Assembly: GCA_017505465.1 (NCBI GenBank)
Contig: JAFVPE010000028.1
Location: forward strand, 1-64,000
Direction: 5' to 3'
Source of the DNA: Clostridia bacterium
GTDB taxonomy: Bacteria > Bacillota > Clostridia > Christensenellales > Borkfalkiaceae
DNA: 64,000 nucleotides
Part shown: piece by piece, positions 37,822 through 46,711 of the stretch
Numbering within the stretch: the first letter of the stretch is position 1
How the letters are laid out: each line of letters starts with the position of its first letter
The notes under the pieces: generated by a model
Told to the model about the DNA's origin: nothing
What the model saw: the letters and a program-made list of their open reading frames with translations, nothing else
The model's database searches: none
Made by a program: the position numbers and the translations under genes

Positions 37822-38760
37822 TTATCCCCAAATTTCTTTTGCTATCGATAAAATTTCTTCGGGGGATTGCGCTTGGAATAGCCTATCCTTATACGCCGCC
37901 GCGCCGCGCGTGCCTTTTACGTAAAATGCCGCCATTTTCCGCATAAATACGGTGGTAAACCGTTCGTCGCAGGTCGCTCTCGTCCATGCCATTTGCTTCT
38001 CAAACATAGTGAGCGTGCTTTCCGTAGGCGTTCCCGTCAAAACGCAAAATACTTGCGGCTCAAACAGTGCCGCACGCGCCACCATAACGCCGTCTGCGCC
38101 CGTTTCTTTCATCAATTTTTCGCCGTCCGCAAGGCTAAATACGCCGCCGTTGGCTATCACGGGGATTTGCACCGCATTTTTCGCCGCCGCAATCTCTTTA
38201 TAATTGACTTCGCCTGCGTAAACCTTATCCTTCGTTCTGCCGTGAATGGTGATTAAACGCGCACCTGCCCCCTCCATTCGCTTTGCAAACTCTTCCGTAA
38301 TAAGGTTGTCGGCGTGGATGCCGATGCGGAATTTCACCGTAATTTCCTTGCCGCTTTTTACACATTCCTTGACGATTTTTTCCGCCAAAATAGGATTTTC
38401 AAGAAGTGCGCTCCCCTCGCCGTTTTTATAAATTTTCGGCACAGGGCAACCCATATTGATATCGACAATCGGGAAAGGCGCAAGCGCCTCGTTTTCGCAC
38501 GCCATACGCATAATTTCGGGGTCGCTACCAAAAATTTGCGCCGCGCAAACCCCTTCCTTATCGTCGGTATAAAGGAGCTCCTTCGTGTTCTCACTGCCGT
38601 ATTTCAAGCCCTTTGCGCTCACCATTTCGGTGCAGCAAAGCCCTGCGCCGTAGCTTTTGCACAATCGGCGAAAGGCGTAATTTGTGTACCCTGCAAGCGG
38701 CGCAAGAAACACGTTGTTATGTACGGCAATTTCGCCGATTTTGATAGGCTTTACCTGCAT
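37822..38760 (-). CDS. dus: tRNA-dihydrouridine synthase
   Basis: 312 residues, FMN-dependent TIM barrel that reduces uridines of tRNA to dihydrouridine. The start NVFLAPLAGYTNYAFRRL, the catalytic Cys in DINMGCPVPKIYKNGEGSALL, and ITIHGRTKDKVYAGEVNY are typical of the DusB group. AAGGGGGC lies before the ATG. It is the third gene of a spoVB-like/yabN/dus series, 28 bp after yabN. A copy of the dispersed motif encodes MEGAGARL just before the HGRT box. Confidence 0.93.
   Translation of the reverse strand: MQVKPIKIGEIAVHNNVFLAPLAGYTNYAFRRLCKSYGAGLCCTEMVSAKGLKYGSENTKELLYTDDKEGVCAAQIFGSDPEIMRMACENEALAPFPIVDINMGCPVPKIYKNGEGSALLENPILAEKIVKECVKSGKEITVKFRIGIHADNLITEEFAKRMEGAGARLITIHGRTKDKVYAGEVNYKEIAAAKNAVQIPVIANGGVFSLADGEKLMKETGADGVMVARAALFEPQVFCVLTGTPTESTLTMFEKQMAWTRATCDERFTTVFMRKMAAFYVKGTRGAAAYKDRLFQAQSPEEILSIAKEIWG
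38254..38277 (-). repeat. GGGGCAGG motif, copy H (inside dus)
   Basis: Minus strand ATGGAGGGGGCAGGTGCGCG followed by TTTAA. It encodes MEGAGARLI at a place where the Dus family itself favours AGA. Confidence 0.7.
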
Positions 38761-38788
38761 TTGCGCCCCCTTGCCTTATGCCAAAGCG

Positions 38789-40225
38789 TTATTTACTCAA
38801 CTGCGTTTTTGCTTTTTGGTAATATTCGTCCCACGCCGATTCGGAAAGCTCCGTTACCGTCTTTCCATCCGCAAGCGCAAGCTGTTCCGCCAAGGTGAAC
38901 CGTTTTGCGAAGCGCTCCGTACTCTCTTTGAGCGCCTTTTCGCAGTCACAGCCTGCCTTTCTGCCAACGTTGACCGCAGCAAACAGTACGTCGCCAAGCT
39001 CCTTTTCCGCGCCAATCTTATCCCCTGCTTTATAGGCAGCAAAGAATTCTTCAAGCTCTTCTTGAATGCGTTCTGCCGCCGCTTCCGCACTTGCAAAATC
39101 CATACCCGCCTTGGACGCGCGCTTGCCTACTTTTTGCGCACGCATCGCCGCAGGGAAGCACTTCGGTACGTCGTTTACGGAATCCCCAAACGTCACTTGG
39201 TGCTTCTCCGTCATCTTGTTCTTTTCCCATACGGAAAGCGCGCTTTCGCCGTCCTTTGCTTTGTCTTCGCCAAAGACATGGGTATGCCGTGTGATGAGTT
39301 TCGTACAAATTCCACTCAATACGTCCGTAAGGTCGAAAGCGCCTGTTTCTTCCTTCATAACGGCGTGGAATACCGTCTGTAAAATCAGGTCGCCTGCTTC
39401 TTCCATAATCTTTTCGTCGTCACCTGCGTCCACCGCGTCCACAAGTTCGTACGCTTCTTCCACCGCCGACATTTTAATGGAATCATTTGTCTGCACTCTA
39501 TCCCAAGGACAGCCGTTAGGCTTGCGCAAGCGCACGACAATTTCCCTTAAATCATCAAGCGTGAAACGCTTTTTATCAAGCAAATCTATCTCTTCGATTG
39601 CCACCGCCGACGTATAATCGTACTTCTTTTGCCAATCGAGCTCGTACAAGGGAAGCTTCTTCGCTTTGCCGCCGCAAATGAACTTTACTTCTGTTTCCTC
39701 ACCGTAGAGATTGCCAAGCAGGAGCTTCACGTCGCTCGCCAAAGCGCAATCGTCCAAATCATACACGATGAGGGGCAAGCCAAGCGAACCTGCATTTGCC
39801 TTTTCTGCAAGCTCGTACGCCGAAACCGCCGTATAGGAGCACCCCTTAAAGCCTGCCGCACGGACAAGTGCCGTCGTTTTCGACACACCGTCGATAATTT
39901 CAATTTTACCGCGAGCGCGTTTCATGAGCGCCTTAACGGAATTGTCCTCCGTTGCCGCGCCATCCACAAGGTACACGGCGTTTTCGCCTGCGTTCCAAAC
40001 GGCTTTGGCGAGATTTTTCGCAAGCGTCGCAAAATTGCGGCTGCTCTCGTACACGCTATCCAAGCAAACGTGCGCCACGCCAAGCTCCTTTACCGTTTCA
40101 TAAGAACGGGTGTTCGCCGTGCGGACGAGAATACTCCGCCCTTCTTTCGCCGCTCGCAAAACCGCTTCTTCCCCTCTACGGGAAATATCACCCTTTTCTA
40201 CGCCTAAACCGATTACCGTGATCAT
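38789..40225 (-). CDS. yabN: YabN-type protein: methylase-like domain fused to MazG
   Basis: 478 residues. The N-terminal half (ITVIGLGVEKGDISRRGEEAV...) is a tetrapyrrole (corrin/porphyrin) methylase-like domain, and the C-terminal half is a MazG nucleotide pyrophosphohydrolase: LRKPNGCPWDRVQTNDS and EEAYELVDAVDAGDDEKIMEEAGDLILQ hold the metal-binding Glu/Asp set, with a second MazG-type unit at the end (EELEEFFAAYKAGDKIGAEKELGDVL). The same fusion follows yabM in Bacillus. Its ATG overlaps the stop of the flippase gene by 4 bp, so translation is coupled. Likely removes non-canonical NTPs; the methylase half may be inactive. Confidence 0.88.
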   Translation of the reverse strand: MITVIGLGVEKGDISRRGEEAVLRAAKEGRSILVRTANTRSYETVKELGVAHVCLDSVYESSRNFATLAKNLAKAVWNAGENAVYLVDGAATEDNSVKALMKRARGKIEIIDGVSKTTALVRAAGFKGCSYTAVSAYELAEKANAGSLGLPLIVYDLDDCALASDVKLLLGNLYGEETEVKFICGGKAKKLPLYELDWQKKYDYTSAVAIEEIDLLDKKRFTLDDLREIVVRLRKPNGCPWDRVQTNDSIKMSAVEEAYELVDAVDAGDDEKIMEEAGDLILQTVFHAVMKEETGAFDLTDVLSGICTKLITRHTHVFGEDKAKDGESALSVWEKNKMTEKHQVTFGDSVNDVPKCFPAAMRAQKVGKRASKAGMDFASAEAAAERIQEELEEFFAAYKAGDKIGAEKELGDVLFAAVNVGRKAGCDCEKALKESTERFAKRFTLAEQLALADGKTVTELSESAWDEYYQKAKTQLSK

Positions 40226-41571
40226 GCCGTTACCTTCTTTCGTTTGTTCTTTATAACTAAATTATACAGCAAATTGAGCAAAAAAGCAACCAAATAGCCG
40301 AGGTTGGTGGCGTATGCAAGCCCGAAAACGGAGATTTGCGGACTTCGCAAAAGAAAGGAATACACCACCGTTTTTACCGTGACGGCAATAAGCATATTTA
40401 ACGCCGCAAGCTGCGGTTTTCCGCGCGCCGTCAAACACGCCGCAAGCGTTTGCGTGCAAGAGAGCGTGAAAGCACTCATAGCAAACACTTGAATGAGCTT
40501 TGTGAGCGTGGATAGCTCGTTCGCCGACAACGAACGATAGATGATTTTTGCCGCAGGCTCGGCGAGAAAATAGAGCCCAAAAGCGGACGGAAGCGCAATG
40601 AAAGCCGTGATAAAGAGCGCGTACCACATTCGCTTTTTGGGGCTTGCGTTTTCGCGTGCAGACGCTTGCGCCACGGCAGGGATACTCGCCGCCGCTATGC
40701 CGTAGCATACGGAAACGGGCAAGCCTATCACCGTCACCGCACCCCCCGAAAACAAACCGTACAGCGTAACGGCGTTTTCCGCATACGCCGAGAGCAAGCG
40801 GGGCGCAAGCACACTGTCGAGCAAACTCGATAATGGTATCAACAAAGAATTAAGAGTGACGGGAATACTCATTTTTAGAATGGTTTTCACCCCAACCCTG
40901 CCCCCTTCATTTCCCAAAAGGACAGGGGCAGGTACGCGATGAAATATTGCAAGCATTAAAAAGAGAGTAAATAGCTCGGAAAGGGTAACCGCCAAAAGTA
41001 GGAAGATAACCGCCTTTTCCACGTCATCACGAAAAAGGGACGCAAACAATAGCCCAAACCCTACTTTAACGATTTGTTCCGCAATCTCGGAAAGGGCGGT
41101 TGGCACCATATTATTCTTACCTTGAAACCATCCCCGAAAGACGGAAATAACGGACACGAGCGCAACGGACGGCGCCAATGCGTAATAACCGCCAAGAACG
41201 GCTTCGCTTCCCTGCGCTTTTGCCAAAAACGGGGCAAGAATCCCCATCAAAACACTCCCCACCACCCCGATGATAACAAACGTTTTCATTGCCGTTTTTA
41301 AAAGGGGCATGGTGGACTGTCCTTTTCCCACACGCTCCGCCGTGAGCTTGGCAATCGACGACGGAATCCCCGTTGCGGAAACGGTCAAAAGCAGGCAATA
41401 GACGGGATAAACGAGTTGATATAATCCCAATCCGTACCCACCGATGAGATTCGTGAGCGGAATGCGGTATAATGCGCCGATAATCTTGGCGATAAAGCCG
41501 CCTGCGGCAATCCACGCCGCTCCCTTTAAAAATCCCCCTTTCGTCCCTTGCTGTACCTTTACTTGTTCCAT
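40222..41571 (-). CDS. SpoVB/YabM-type polysaccharide flippase
   Basis: 449 residues, 12-14 membrane helices, MOP/PST superfamily. The N-terminal LKGAAWIAAGGFIAKIIGALYRIPLTNLIG matches the SpoVB/YabM/YtgP group (in short segments ALYRIPLTNLIG), which move lipid-linked glycans such as lipid II or spore cortex precursors. AAGGAG lies 9 nt before the ATG. First gene of the series with yabN and dus. A cytoplasmic loop reading HRVPAPVLLGNEGGRVGVK is coded by two facing copies of the dispersed motif. Confidence 0.87.
   Translation of the reverse strand: MEQVKVQQGTKGGFLKGAAWIAAGGFIAKIIGALYRIPLTNLIGGYGLGLYQLVYPVYCLLLTVSATGIPSSIAKLTAERVGKGQSTMPLLKTAMKTFVIIGVVGSVLMGILAPFLAKAQGSEAVLGGYYALAPSVALVSVISVFRGWFQGKNNMVPTALSEIAEQIVKVGFGLLFASLFRDDVEKAVIFLLLAVTLSELFTLFLMLAIFHRVPAPVLLGNEGGRVGVKTILKMSIPVTLNSLLIPLSSLLDSVLAPRLLSAYAENAVTLYGLFSGGAVTVIGLPVSVCYGIAAASIPAVAQASARENASPKKRMWYALFITAFIALPSAFGLYFLAEPAAKIIYRSLSANELSTLTKLIQVFAMSAFTLSCTQTLAACLTARGKPQLAALNMLIAVTVKTVVYSFLLRSPQISVFGLAYATNLGYLVAFLLNLLYNLVIKNKRKKVTA
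40893..40944. repeat. GGGGCAGG motif, facing copies D2 and D inside the flippase gene
   Basis: CCTGCCCCCTTCATTT (40898-40913) and GACAGGGGCAGGTACGCG (40921 onward) face each other across 18 bp, so the loop between two helices of the flippase carries the same palindrome type as the intergenic copies. Confidence 0.75.
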
Positions 41572-41630
41572 ATCCGCAAACTCCTTTTTCTTTCAGTTTG
41601 CGATATTTTTTCCTTTTTATTGCAAAAATA

Positions 41631-41655
41631 AAAACACCTCGACGAGGTGTTTTAA
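41631..41655 (-). terminator. terminator of the TRIC gene
   Basis: AAAACACCTCG-A-CGAGGTGTTTT followed on the minus strand by TATTTTT. Confidence 0.8.
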
Positions 41656-41657
41656 TT

Positions 41658-42377
41658 TTATGCGGATTTTTTATCTTCCGTCATCTCTTGCAACGGTTCT
41701 TTTACAGTCGGGAGCGGTTTTTCTTCTTCCACAAGATGCACCTTGGGCACTTCCCAACGGAATTTCGTCGCAAGCATACGAATCGTAATAATAAACGACA
41801 TACAAACGATTGCCGCAATCAAAGTATTTCCCGTAAAATAACGCAAAATATAGTACAAAATTGCGCCGCCAAGGCAAGCAATGGCATAGATGTGTTTTTT
41901 GAAGATGTACGGCGTAGTTGCCGTCAAAATATCACGGAAAATACCGCCGCCGACGCCCGTCAAAAGCCCAAGCAATACGGACAAAACGGGGTTGTGGAAA
42001 ACCGTACCCGTCGTGAACGCAACGTCTACACCGACAACGGTAAACGCCGCAAGCCCTACTGCGTCGAATACGTTGTTGACCTGCTCCACCCTTTTACGAA
42101 TAAGCTCGAAACGCTTACTTGCTATGTACGCAATGACAAACACCACTACCGACGTGACCGCCGCAATCAGCAGTAGATACAAGCTTGAAAAAATCGCAGG
42201 CGGCGTGCGCCCTACCATCATATCTCGCAAGATACCGCCACCAACTGCCGTAACGCAGCCAACGAACACAACGCCGAACAAGTCAAGCTTTGCCTTGATG
42301 GCAACGAATGCACCCGATATGCCTGCCGCTACCGTACCGACGATGACAAGTATATTAATAATGAGTTCTTCCCACAT
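41658..42377 (-). CDS. TRIC-family cation channel (UPF0126)
   Basis: 239 residues, seven helices formed by two copies of a three-helix unit. GISGAFVAIKAKLDLFG and AVGGGILRDMMVGRTPP in the first copy are matched by GLAAFTVVGVDVAF and GVGGGIFRDILTATTPY in the second; the glycine-rich GGG-RD segments are the kinked pore helices of prokaryotic TRIC channels, which pass K+ and Na+. Its C-terminal 25 residues are charged and cytoplasmic. It has its own promoter (TTGACT-17-TATAAT) and terminator. Confidence 0.9.
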   Translation of the reverse strand: MWEELIINILVIVGTVAAGISGAFVAIKAKLDLFGVVFVGCVTAVGGGILRDMMVGRTPPAIFSSLYLLLIAAVTSVVVFVIAYIASKRFELIRKRVEQVNNVFDAVGLAAFTVVGVDVAFTTGTVFHNPVLSVLLGLLTGVGGGIFRDILTATTPYIFKKHIYAIACLGGAILYYILRYFTGNTLIAAIVCMSFIITIRMLATKFRWEVPKVHLVEEEKPLPTVKEPLQEMTEDKKSA

Positions 42378-42406
42378 AGAAAATACCTTTTTACCTTTCT
42401 GTGTAA

Positions 42407-42435
42407 ATTATAACACTGCGCCACGTAAAAGTCAA
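42407..42435 (-). promoter_or_regulatory. promoter of the TRIC gene
   Basis: On the minus strand TTGACT, 17-nt spacer, TATAAT. Confidence 0.8.
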
Positions 42436-42497
42436 TGTATTTTTACTCGCAGAGCGTGCATTTCTCGGAAATATCCCCTTGCGTTGCAAGAAATAAA

Positions 42498-42549
42498 GAT
42501 ATCCCTATCGAGAGATAGGGATATCCTTTTATCAGTCGTTAAAACGACT
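42498..42549 (-). terminator. double terminator of the 1314-residue lipoprotein gene
   Basis: AGTCGT-TAAA-ACGACT (42534-42549) followed by GATATCCCTATC-GAGA-GATAGGGATATC (42498-42525) and TTTATTT on the minus strand. Confidence 0.8.
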
Positions 42550-42564
42550 TTATTTTGCTATCAA

Positions 42565-45500
42565 TTAGCTGTTTGCCGCCGTGTTCCATACGGGAATGCC
42601 GTCCGTAATCGTCCAGTAAGCCGTGTTCCACGTAGCCATTTCAGCCTGCGCCGCCGCGTCGTTCTTCATCGCATCTGCAGAGGTGAAGCCTGCGTAAACA
42701 CTGCCTTCCACCGCTCCTGCCGAGCCTGCGATATAAGGAAGGTTGTTGATTTCGTTGGGAACGAGCGTATAAGCGCCTTCAAACTTAACCATTGCGTATT
42801 TTTCACAACCGCCAAGCGCATAAAGTTGTATCGTGCCGCCAATCGAAGAATATGCGCCGTGCGTACCGTCTAAAAGATTCGTGAAGCAATCTCTAACGAT
42901 AGGCTGAACGGTAACGGTGTTACGATTATAGTGACCAGTAAGGATGCCCATTTGATTTGTTGCCGTACCATACAAATCTACGTATACGTTTTCAATAAGA
43001 CCTGCCGCTGCGAACGTTACGTAACCGCCCAAACCTGTCATATTCAAGCTTGCTTTGGTGAAGCCTACGTTACGGATAATGCCCGCGGGAGCCAACTGCG
43101 GAATGAATGCAGAATACTTACTGGTATCACTTGTGCCGTCGCCAATCGTCATACTGTCAATGGTATAACCGCAGCCGTCGAATACGCCTGCAAAGCCCTT
43201 TGAGTTTTCACTATCCCAAAAGTAAGGAGCAACGCCCAATCTATGGTTAGGCATAAAAACGCCGCCATTGTACGTACTGAAATCGATATTTTGACCAAGC
43301 TCATAATAACCGTTGGGAAGGTTTAACGTACCAACAAGGTCTGCAATATAAACGAAGTCTTGTACGTCTTTCGCCGACATCAACACTTTCGTTACAAGCT
43401 TCACGGGAACGATCCACTTGCCGTTCGTCGTAGTAACCGTGATAGACGCATCGCCGTAGTCAAAGCCGAAAGCCGCTACGGGAACGCTCAACGTCGAGCC
43501 AGAAAGGCTTGCCGCTGCAATACTCGCGCCCTTGTAGGATACGCTAAGCAAATCGCCAAGGTCTGTGCCGATAGCGGACAAATCAAGCGTCTCAACGTCG
43601 TTGCTCTTGGAAATTGCGCCTTCTGCATACTGCACGTTAAGGTTAACCTTTCTTGCCGCAATGTTTGCCTTTTCTGCAGGAAGTGCAGTCGCCTTAAGCC
43701 ATACGGGCCACGTTTCAATTTCAGCCGCAATAGCGGAGTTTTCTGCACTATACGCTGCCTTCCACGCCTCATTATCTGCATAACCATTCAACAAATCACT
43801 TCTCGTCAAGTTGTGTACAAGTTTAATTTTGTCGGTATCTTCCGCATTGTTAGGCAAACCAACCACGTAAACGCCTTTGTATTGCGCAGCCGCACCTGCA
43901 AGACCGAGAATTCTTATCGCACTGGTACCATTATAAGAAGTCCAGTTTTGTTCGTACCAATCTCTGTTGCTTTCAAGGTACATATTCTTTGCGCTTTCCG
44001 TCATATCAACGAACACGTTGTCAACCGTACCCGTAGCATCCCATGCCTGGCTGTTAATGATAGCCGTGTTAGCACTCGTTGCACCAGGATTCCAATGCGC
44101 AAACGAAGCCCAAGTTGAACCAGAACCCCAGAAAACACCGAAAGCATAAACGTGCGCGTAAACGTTTTCTACCGTACCAAGGTTGTAACCTGCAATAAGG
44201 CTACCCTTACTACCAATCAGTGCGTTGGTAAACTTAACATTTTTAAGAACGCCTGCTTCACCGACTTTAGAAATGAAACCGCCGTCATATACAAGCAAGC
44301 CGTCGATGCCATAACCGCAACCGTCGAACGTACCTACGAAACCGTTGGTGGCTGTGCCAGCCCAACCAGAGTTCCACTTAGCGGGAATCTTAGACAAATC
44401 GCTAGAGTTACCACCAGCTCTTTCCGCTAAGTTGTCATTGTAAACGATGTTGTCGCCAAGTTCGAAATAGCCGCCCCACGTATTTGCATCTTCTTCACAA
44501 GCCTTTGCAACTGCAGCAAAGTTGTCAAGTTCTGCCTTCGTTTCGATTACGTTCGTGATAAGGAGTACTTCAAGTTCAATGGTTTGCGTTACGCCGTCGG
44601 GAGTAACAACAAGGAAATCAAGATGTTGCACGCCATAGTCGCGGCCAAACATCTTTGCGCTAAATACCGGCGCTTCATTTTCATCCACACCGCACAAATA
44701 TTCCATTACGTTCTGACCATTGTATTCAAGGAAAGAAGGTTCCCCGTCAACCATGTTGAGTTCCAAACCACCCTGCATAAGGATTTCGGGATTGATAACT
44801 TCCAACATACCGAAGGTTGCTTCCGTTTCAGCGTCAGCCGTTTCAAGGTTAAGGTTGATTCTCGTTTGGATGCCGTTGGTAAGGTTGATCTTTTGCATTT
44901 CCTTACCGCATACGCAAGAACCTACGTAGTAACCGTCTTTGTTTTCCCACGTCCATTCATCTTGTTGGCTGTGCGCCGCTTCATTGATAGTTGCGCCACA
45001 TTCGCATACTTGCCAATGGTTATCTTCGTCGCTTCCCCAAACGTCGCCTGCTACGTGCGCTACTTTTTCGCCAGCTTCGCCGCAAACGTTACAATTGTAC
45101 CAGTGATCGGTTGCGTCTTTGTTAAGGTTGTATTCGTATGCATAGAGTACGGGAAGTGTAGCTGCCGTGCCGTCTGCGTATACACCATAAGACGTGTACG
45201 TGCCTTCGCCCTGCATAACGATCTTATTCGTCGTTACGTCTTTAATGGTAGCGGTACCGTCTGCATTGATCGAAATCGTCCACAAGTAATCCTCAACAAT
45301 CGCTGCGCCGCTTTCTTTAAGGCTGAAATTGTTATACGTACCCGTGTTATAGAGGTATCTACCGTAGCTGTCTTGAATCGTGTAACCGCCGTCTACTTTC
45401 GTAATCGTGAATACGTTGGATTCAGGAACCGTTGCATAGTAGCCTTCCGCAGGAACAGCCGTTTCATCACTATACAAGTAACCGTAGGTCTTGCTCGAAC

Positions 45501-46509
45501 CCAAACGATCTGCCATGTAAAGATCAGCTGCTACTAATACATATTTACCAGACTTAATTGCGGATGCCTTATAGTATCCGTTCTTTGCCGTAAAGTCGTG
45601 TTCAGCAAGGTCGCCATAAGCCGTTTCACAAACTTCACACTCTGCCTTTTCAGTACAGGAAGCCGTGCCGCCCTTGTGCGCTTCTACGTTCATTTCGTAG
45701 CCGCATTCACATTCGTACCAGTGGTTAATTTCGTCCGATTTAACTTCCGCACCTGCAACGTGTGCCGTTACGTTCATCTTGTAACCGCATTCACATTCGT
45801 TCCAGTGGTTGGTTTCGTCCGATTTAACTTCCGCACCTGCAACGTGTGCCGTTACGTTCATCTTGTAGCCGCATTCACATTCGTACCAGTGGTTGGTTGC
45901 GTCGTACTTCACTTCCGTACCTGCTACGTGTGCTGCTTCGCCAGATTTTGCGCCGCAAATACATTCATTCCAGTGATTGTTTTCGTCGGATTTTGCAATC
46001 GAGTAGTTGTGTGCTTCTTCGTTTGCCGTATAGCCGCACTCGCATTCGCCCCAATGCTTGTCAGCATCGCTGCCACCAACAAGTGTGTGTGCCGTTACGT
46101 TCATCTTGTAGCCGCATTCACATTCATTCCAATGGTTGGTTGCGTCGTACTTCACTTCCGTACCTGCTACGTGCGCCGTTACGTTCATCTTGTAGCCGCA
46201 TTCACATTCATTCCAATGGCTGGTTGCATCGTACTTCACTTCCGTACCTGCTACGTGCGCCGTGTCGCCTTCCGTTGCGTCACAGTTTGCACACTTGTTC
46301 CAGTGGCTGTCTTCGTCAGACTGCACTACGCTGTAATCATGCGCCGCAAGTTCACCGTATTCTTCGCCGCACTCGTCGCAGACCGCTTTTTGCGTACAGG
46401 TTGCTTCGCCGCCCGTATGTACGCATGCTTTTTCGCCTTCGCCGCCGCACGCTGCAAGCAACGTCAAACTCGACAACAAACTAAAAACAGCTAAAAGTTT
46501 TTTGTTCAT
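42565..46509 (-). CDS. giant lipoprotein with CxCG/His repeats and beta-helix units
   Basis: 1314 residues. The signal LAVFSLLSSLTLLAAC has lipobox LAAC. Residues about 20-280 are eight tandem units of about 26 residues (HWNECECGYKMNVTAH type), bracketed by two Cys4-like units (CTQKAVCDECGEEYG and CTEKAECEVCETAYG); two more HW-C-C units occur near 450-510. The ordered Cys and His suggest metal-bound or disulfide-held beads. The second half has two copies of a GLUG-like beta-helix unit (GTFDGCGYGIDG...VLKNVKFTNA and GVFDGCGYTIDS...IIRNVGFTKA). CGGAGGAATGTT sets ATG 46509. Its promoter carries the shared AraC-type operator. Adhesion or glycan binding is inferred; no catalytic site seen. Confidence 0.8.
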   Translation of the reverse strand: MNKKLLAVFSLLSSLTLLAACGGEGEKACVHTGGEATCTQKAVCDECGEEYGELAAHDYSVVQSDEDSHWNKCANCDATEGDTAHVAGTEVKYDATSHWNECECGYKMNVTAHVAGTEVKYDATNHWNECECGYKMNVTAHTLVGGSDADKHWGECECGYTANEEAHNYSIAKSDENNHWNECICGAKSGEAAHVAGTEVKYDATNHWYECECGYKMNVTAHVAGAEVKSDETNHWNECECGYKMNVTAHVAGAEVKSDEINHWYECECGYEMNVEAHKGGTASCTEKAECEVCETAYGDLAEHDFTAKNGYYKASAIKSGKYVLVAADLYMADRLGSSKTYGYLYSDETAVPAEGYYATVPESNVFTITKVDGGYTIQDSYGRYLYNTGTYNNFSLKESGAAIVEDYLWTISINADGTATIKDVTTNKIVMQGEGTYTSYGVYADGTAATLPVLYAYEYNLNKDATDHWYNCNVCGEAGEKVAHVAGDVWGSDEDNHWQVCECGATINEAAHSQQDEWTWENKDGYYVGSCVCGKEMQKINLTNGIQTRINLNLETADAETEATFGMLEVINPEILMQGGLELNMVDGEPSFLEYNGQNVMEYLCGVDENEAPVFSAKMFGRDYGVQHLDFLVVTPDGVTQTIELEVLLITNVIETKAELDNFAAVAKACEEDANTWGGYFELGDNIVYNDNLAERAGGNSSDLSKIPAKWNSGWAGTATNGFVGTFDGCGYGIDGLLVYDGGFISKVGEAGVLKNVKFTNALIGSKGSLIAGYNLGTVENVYAHVYAFGVFWGSGSTWASFAHWNPGATSANTAIINSQAWDATGTVDNVFVDMTESAKNMYLESNRDWYEQNWTSYNGTSAIRILGLAGAAAQYKGVYVVGLPNNAEDTDKIKLVHNLTRSDLLNGYADNEAWKAAYSAENSAIAAEIETWPVWLKATALPAEKANIAARKVNLNVQYAEGAISKSNDVETLDLSAIGTDLGDLLSVSYKGASIAAASLSGSTLSVPVAAFGFDYGDASITVTTTNGKWIVPVKLVTKVLMSAKDVQDFVYIADLVGTLNLPNGYYELGQNIDFSTYNGGVFMPNHRLGVAPYFWDSENSKGFAGVFDGCGYTIDSMTIGDGTSDTSKYSAFIPQLAPAGIIRNVGFTKASLNMTGLGGYVTFAAAGLIENVYVDLYGTATNQMGILTGHYNRNTVTVQPIVRDCFTNLLDGTHGAYSSIGGTIQLYALGGCEKYAMVKFEGAYTLVPNEINNLPYIAGSAGAVEGSVYAGFTSADAMKNDAAAQAEMATWNTAYWTITDGIPVWNTAANS
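45663..46400 (-). repeat. tandem repeats coding CxCG/His units
   Basis: About eight units of 75-81 bp. Units such as GTGTGCCGTTACGTTCATCT recur nearly unchanged at 45760, 45840, 46085 and 46175, so the array looks recently expanded. Confidence 0.88.
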
Positions 46510-46625
46510 AACATTCCTCCGTTTTTTTACCAAAATAGGGACTCCTCTCCCCTAAATTTTCCTTTTAAACATGCCTGAGTCTTTTCTCAAAAACCGAGAA
46601 TCCCCCCATATAAAGACACACTATA

Positions 46626-46654
46626 ATTATACTAAAAAATTTCGTATATTTCAA
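46626..46654 (-). promoter_or_regulatory. promoter of the 1314-residue lipoprotein gene
   Basis: On the minus strand TTGAAA (46654-46649), 17-nt spacer, TATAAT (46631-46626). Confidence 0.8.
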
Positions 46655-46689
46655 TTGCTATTTTTGCTCAAAAACCTTGCAATTCTTGC
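46655..46689 (-). promoter_or_regulatory. AraC-type operator 1 (lipoprotein/araC gap)
   Basis: On the minus strand distal half-site GCAAGAATTGCAA (46689-46677) and proximal half-site GCAAAAATAGCAA (46667-46655), starts 22 bp apart; the proximal one touches the -35 box. The distal one contains the -35 of araC (TTGCAA on the plus strand). Confidence 0.75.
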
Positions 46690-46705
46690 ACAACTATGCT
46701 ATAAT
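46677..46705 (+). promoter_or_regulatory. promoter of araC-family gene
   Basis: TTGCAA (46677-46682), 17-nt spacer, TATAAT (46700-46705). Predicted start is the A of ATG 46712. Confidence 0.8.
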
Positions 46706-46711
46706 AATAAT

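Noticed and set aside
45663..46400. CRISPR-like array because of regular repeats
   Set aside because: Repeats are 75-81 bp, in frame, and code the CxCG/His units; there are no unique spacers and no cas genes.
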